Assembly (NCBI RefSeq): GCF_000968685.2
Contig: NZ_LAKD02000001.1
Location: 400,019-464,018 of the forward strand
DNA: 64,000 nt
Direction of reading: 5' to 3'
Source: Streptomyces antioxidans
GTDB taxonomy: Bacteria; Actinomycetota; Actinomycetes; Streptomycetales; Streptomycetaceae
Shown here in pieces: positions 61,448-64,000 of the stretch. The notes beneath the pieces are model-generated. The model worked only from the letters and a program-made list of their open reading frames with translations, did no database searches and had not been told where the DNA came from. Position 1 is the stretch's first letter, and each line of letters starts with the position of its first letter. A program made the translations under genes and the position numbers.

Positions 61448-62424
61448 CAGGCCGCCACCTCCGCACCCGCGGACCGGCGCTTGACTCGCCGCAGCCGTGC
61501 GGCGCGCTCGTAGTCCATGGAATCCAGCGCGTCCTTCAATACGTCCTGGGGCATGCGTTTCATCGCCGCCGCCGACAGGGAACGGAGTTTGCGGGCCACT
61601 TGTGGTTCGAATCTCTCGATGTTGCCGAGGTGGTGGGAAATGATCGCGCAATAGGTGCGAACGGCCTTCGGCAGCAGGGCGTCGGCGTCGCGGTCCCGCG
61701 CGGTGTCCTCGATCACCTGGTCGAATGCGCGAATGAAGTCCAGCTGCCGCACATCGCCGATCTGGGTGAGCGAGGAGGAGACCCCGCGCCGGTAGAACAC
61801 CCCGGCCAGGCCGAGGACGGCGAAGCTGCGGGCCTCGCGGTGCAGCCGCCAGATCCAGGGCCGGTCCTCGGCGGTGCGCAGCCCATGGGTGAAGTGCAGC
61901 AGCCCCTCGTCGATCAGGCGGCGGTGGTACATGCCCGCCCAGGCGTAGGGGTAGTCGACGGAGGTGGAGCGGTCGGCCGGGAGGATCACGTCCCGCGGGT
62001 TCATCACCTCGTCGCGGCGGCCGTGCGGCACCCGGACGATGGAGCGCGCCCGCGCGGTGCACTGGACATGGTCGGTGCGGACGAAGTCGCACCCCAAGTC
62101 CTCGATGGCCGCGAGCAGTTGGGCGTAGTAGCCGGGGGCGAGCCAGTCGTCGCCGTCGAGGAAGGCGAGGTACTCCCCCCTGGCGTTGTCCAGGCCGGTG
62201 TTCCGGGCGGTGGCCAGCCCACCGTTCTTCTCATGCCGCACCAGGACGGCCCCCGGGAGGTCGTGTTCTGCCCGCTCCAGGATCTGCGGCGTCCCGTCGG
62301 TGCCGCAGTCGTCGACGAGAATGAATTCGAAGTCCTCGCGCGCGTTGGCGCGCAGACTTCTGAGGGTTTCGGGGGCATAGGTCTGCACGTTGTAGAACGG
62401 CACGATGACGGAGAGCTTAACCAC
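61447..62424 (-). CDS. family 2 glycosyltransferase
   Basis: Cytoplasmic GT-A glycosyltransferase of 325 residues and first gene of the leftward glycopolymer operon. VIVPFYNVQTYAPETLRSL opens the nucleotide-binding fold. ILVDDCGTDGT and LAFLDGDDWLAPGYY give the sugar-nucleotide and metal-binding acidic residues, and RTAEDRPWIWRL a probable catalytic acid. The GTG start at 62424 has no ribosome site but is seven bases after TAGCGT, consistent with a leaderless transcript. It may prime or extend the repeat unit that the polysialyltransferase-like enzyme acts on. Confidence 0.88.
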   Translation of the reverse strand: MVKLSVIVPFYNVQTYAPETLRSLRANAREDFEFILVDDCGTDGTPQILERAEHDLPGAVLVRHEKNGGLATARNTGLDNARGEYLAFLDGDDWLAPGYYAQLLAAIEDLGCDFVRTDHVQCTARARSIVRVPHGRRDEVMNPRDVILPADRSTSVDYPYAWAGMYHRRLIDEGLLHFTHGLRTAEDRPWIWRLHREARSFAVLGLAGVFYRRGVSSSLTQIGDVRQLDFIRAFDQVIEDTARDRDADALLPKAVRTYCAIISHHLGNIERFEPQVARKLRSLSAAAMKRMPQDVLKDALDSMDYERAARLRRVKRRSAGAEVAA

Positions 62425-62611
62425 GCGGGTGACGCTAGGTCTCCGGTCGGCATTCGTCTTGACCTAGGGTGTACGTAAGGGTGAACGAAAAACGTCGGAA
62501 CGGTTAACCCGCCGCTCCGGCCAGCCGATTCTCCAATCGTCGATGTTCTGTTAACCCTTTGTTGCTCTTGCGTTGGGCCGTGAATCGACAACGCTTCCTA
62601 GCGTCTCCGAC
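62425..62611. promoter_or_regulatory. divergent leaderless promoters of the glycopolymer operons
   Basis: Both start codons are preceded by the same nonamer CCTAGCGTC with TAGCGT seven bases from the start: 62431-62439 on the minus strand (GT2) and 62597-62605 on the plus strand (DUF6716). A CGAC tetranucleotide six or seven bases further upstream, with GAAT just before it, is also shared. GTTAACCC occurs twice in direct orientation (62503-62510, 62550-62557). This implies joint control by one sigma factor or activator. Confidence 0.6.
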
Positions 62612-63973
62612 GTGTCCTCACGTACCAAATCCCCCGTGCGAGTCGCCGTGCTCGCCGACTCCGACACCCGGTGGAAATGGGGCGCGCTCACCGCGCACCG
62701 CCTCGTACCGGACGGGTCGGGTTCCACCCCGGAGCGCCGCCTCGACGGCTTCCTGCTGCGCGGCCGTGCCACGCCGACCGCCCGGCAGCTCACCGAGGTC
62801 GGGGTGCGCGCCGACGCGATGCGCGAGGTCACGGGCGTGGAGTTCGTACGGGCGATGGACCGTGAGCGCTATGACGTGATCGTCCTCTCGCTGGTCGGCG
62901 GCGCCGTCCAGGCCATGCTGCACGGACTGCGCCACGCCTGGGAGGGCGCCGAGCGCCGCCCCGTGGTCGTCACCGGCTATGTCGGCGTCGTCTACGAGAA
63001 GCTGGCCGACGGGCTGCTGCTGCGCCACGGCGCCGATGTGGTGCTGGCCAACTCGCGCCATGACGCGGAGCGCTTCCGCGACGTCTACCGGGGCGTCGGC
63101 GCCGACGCGGAGAGCGTCGTGGAGTGCGCGCTGCCCTTCCTCGGCGGCGACCGCTACGACGAGAAGGCGCGGCTGGCCCGGAAGTACCCCGGCGGCACGG
63201 TCGTCTTCGCCGTCCAGCCGTCCGTCCCGGACAACCGCGCCGACCGCACCTATCTGCTGCGCCGCGCGGTGGAGCACGCGCGCCGCCACCCGGACCGCGA
63301 GGTCGTGGTCAAGCTGCGCTCCAAGCCGGGCGAGCACACCACCCACATCGAGGAGCTTCCCTACCAGAAGCTGATCGCGAAGTTCGGCGACACGCTGCCC
63401 GCCAACTTCCGGCTCGCCTACGGGAACATGGGCGAGGTCCTGGACACCGCGGACCTGCTGGTCACGGTCAGCTCCACGGCGGCCCTGGAGTCGCTGCACC
63501 GCTCCCTGCCGACCGCCGTGCTCACCGACCTCGGGGTGCGGGAGACGCTCGGCAACCACCACTTCCTCGGCTCCGGCTGTCTGGCCTCCTGGGACCAGCT
63601 GGACGCCGGGCACCTGCCCGAGCCGGACGCGGAATGGCTCAGCCGCCAGGGCGTGGCCGCCGACGGGCCGTACGAGACCTGGTTCGACGCCGCGCGGGAG
63701 CGGGTGGCCGAGCTGACCGCCGCCCCGGCCCTGCCGCCGCTCGCCCCCTTCTACACCCCCGTCACCGCCCCCGGCTATCTGCCCGGACGGCTCGCCCGCC
63801 ACGGCTTCGAGCCGGACGGTTCGCCCCGCCCCGGGGCCGCTGCCGAGGACGCGGCGCAGGTCTCCGCGCTGCGGCGGGTGGTGCGCAACACGATGCGGGA
63901 GGCGGCCCGGGGCGCGTACCGCCATGGCGTCCAGCGCGTGGCTCCGGTCATCCGGCGGATGGGGGAGCTGTGA
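62612..63973 (+). CDS. DUF6716 putative glycosyltransferase
   Basis: Protein of 453 residues similar to the streptomycete DUF6716 putative glycosyltransferases. VRVAVLADSDTRWKWGALTA is the conserved opening. A GT-B-like second half contains EVVVKLRSKPGEHTTHIEEL, MGEVLDTADLLVTVSSTAAL and LGNHHFLGSGCLASW, resembling CDP-glycerol or capsule-type transferases. GTG 62612 is chosen from the leaderless promoter; an ATG-type start at 62573 lies upstream of the TAGCGT. Its stop overlaps the next start (GTGA). It begins the rightward arm of the glycopolymer locus. Confidence 0.8.
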   Translation: MSSRTKSPVRVAVLADSDTRWKWGALTAHRLVPDGSGSTPERRLDGFLLRGRATPTARQLTEVGVRADAMREVTGVEFVRAMDRERYDVIVLSLVGGAVQAMLHGLRHAWEGAERRPVVVTGYVGVVYEKLADGLLLRHGADVVLANSRHDAERFRDVYRGVGADAESVVECALPFLGGDRYDEKARLARKYPGGTVVFAVQPSVPDNRADRTYLLRRAVEHARRHPDREVVVKLRSKPGEHTTHIEELPYQKLIAKFGDTLPANFRLAYGNMGEVLDTADLLVTVSSTAALESLHRSLPTAVLTDLGVRETLGNHHFLGSGCLASWDQLDAGHLPEPDAEWLSRQGVAADGPYETWFDAARERVAELTAAPALPPLAPFYTPVTAPGYLPGRLARHGFEPDGSPRPGAAAEDAAQVSALRRVVRNTMREAARGAYRHGVQRVAPVIRRMGEL

Positions 63974-64000
63974 GCGACGCGCGCGCGGCCGCCGGGTCGC
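63970..64000 (+). CDS. start of the next glycopolymer gene (cut by window end)
   Basis: A GTG at 63970 overlaps the DUF6716 stop by four bases (GTGA), preceded by GGGGGAG. Ten codons (MSDARAAAGS) are visible, open to the edge. This is the usual coupling of an operon; the product cannot be told, though nonulosonic-acid synthesis genes are expected here. Confidence 0.5.
   Translation, partial: MSDARAAAGS

Overview
The window is high-GC actinobacterial chromosome, almost certainly Streptomyces. Supporting points are third-position GC bias, GGAGG-type ribosome sites mixed with apparently leaderless genes, and Streptomyces-typical families (SCO4848-like and SCO1431-like membrane proteins, ECF sigma factors, MocR, DUF4328, DUF6716). 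From memory, the gene order (betaine genes, glyA, trpS, D-Ala-D-Ala carboxypeptidase, SCO4848-like, sdh operon, hexosaminidase, acyl-CoA mutase, cell-surface glycopolymer genes) resembles the conserved core around SCO483x-488x of S. coelicolor; this was not checked against a database. No tRNA, rRNA, CRISPR array, prophage or intact insertion sequence was seen.

Layout. 1-7.3 kb: choline-to-glycine-betaine oxidation (betaine aldehyde dehydrogenase, GMC choline dehydrogenase) in line with a betaine/proline ABC importer (ATPase, fused double permease, binding lipoprotein), an osmoprotection operon. 7.3-15.7 kb: Uma2 nuclease-fold protein, AhpD-like protein divergent from a MocR regulator, ornithine aminotransferase, glyA, an ECF sigma factor whose reading frame appears disturbed, trpS, and a 2H phosphoesterase. 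16-21.8 kb: membrane and envelope genes (YihY/BrkB, D,D-carboxypeptidase, SCO4848-like, metallophosphoesterase, VanZ-RDD). 21.9-25.4 kb: sdhCDAB, read leftward. 25.5-37.2 kb: OHCU decarboxylase, GH20 lipoprotein, DUF4328, an ECF sigma factor with a coupled membrane partner, L,D-transpeptidase, B12-dependent mutase large subunit, B3/B4 protein, a 48-residue membrane protein and an amidase. 37.4-40.9 kb: a coupled trio (small membrane protein, deacetylase-like domain fused to a GT2 synthase, LCP ligase) that looks like a wall-glycopolymer module.

40.9-46.8 kb is the most accessory stretch: an amino-acid permease remnant, epoxide hydrolase, a decayed methyltransferase, two tandem secreted four-cysteine proteins of unknown function, DUF1963, and a TetR/SDR pair with matching operators. 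46.8-54.1 kb: FCD regulator, membrane protein, two-component system, then gluconate/idonate catabolism (gntK, gntP, 5-keto reductase, idonate dehydrogenase). 54.1-58.8 kb: GC-rich dispersed repeats, a TetR remnant, a secreted trypsin-like protease behind a LacI-type palindrome, a CoA-transferase and an APH-fold kinase. 58.8-64 kb: divergent glycopolymer operons (GT2, polysialyltransferase-like enzyme, acyltransferase-3; DUF6716 and the first codons of another gene), probably for a nonulosonic-acid-type cell-wall polymer, with near-identical -10 elements facing away from each other.

The least explained items are the four-cysteine secreted pair, the degenerate deacetylase-synthase fusion, the sigma factor frame disturbance, and several well-formed palindromes over promoters.
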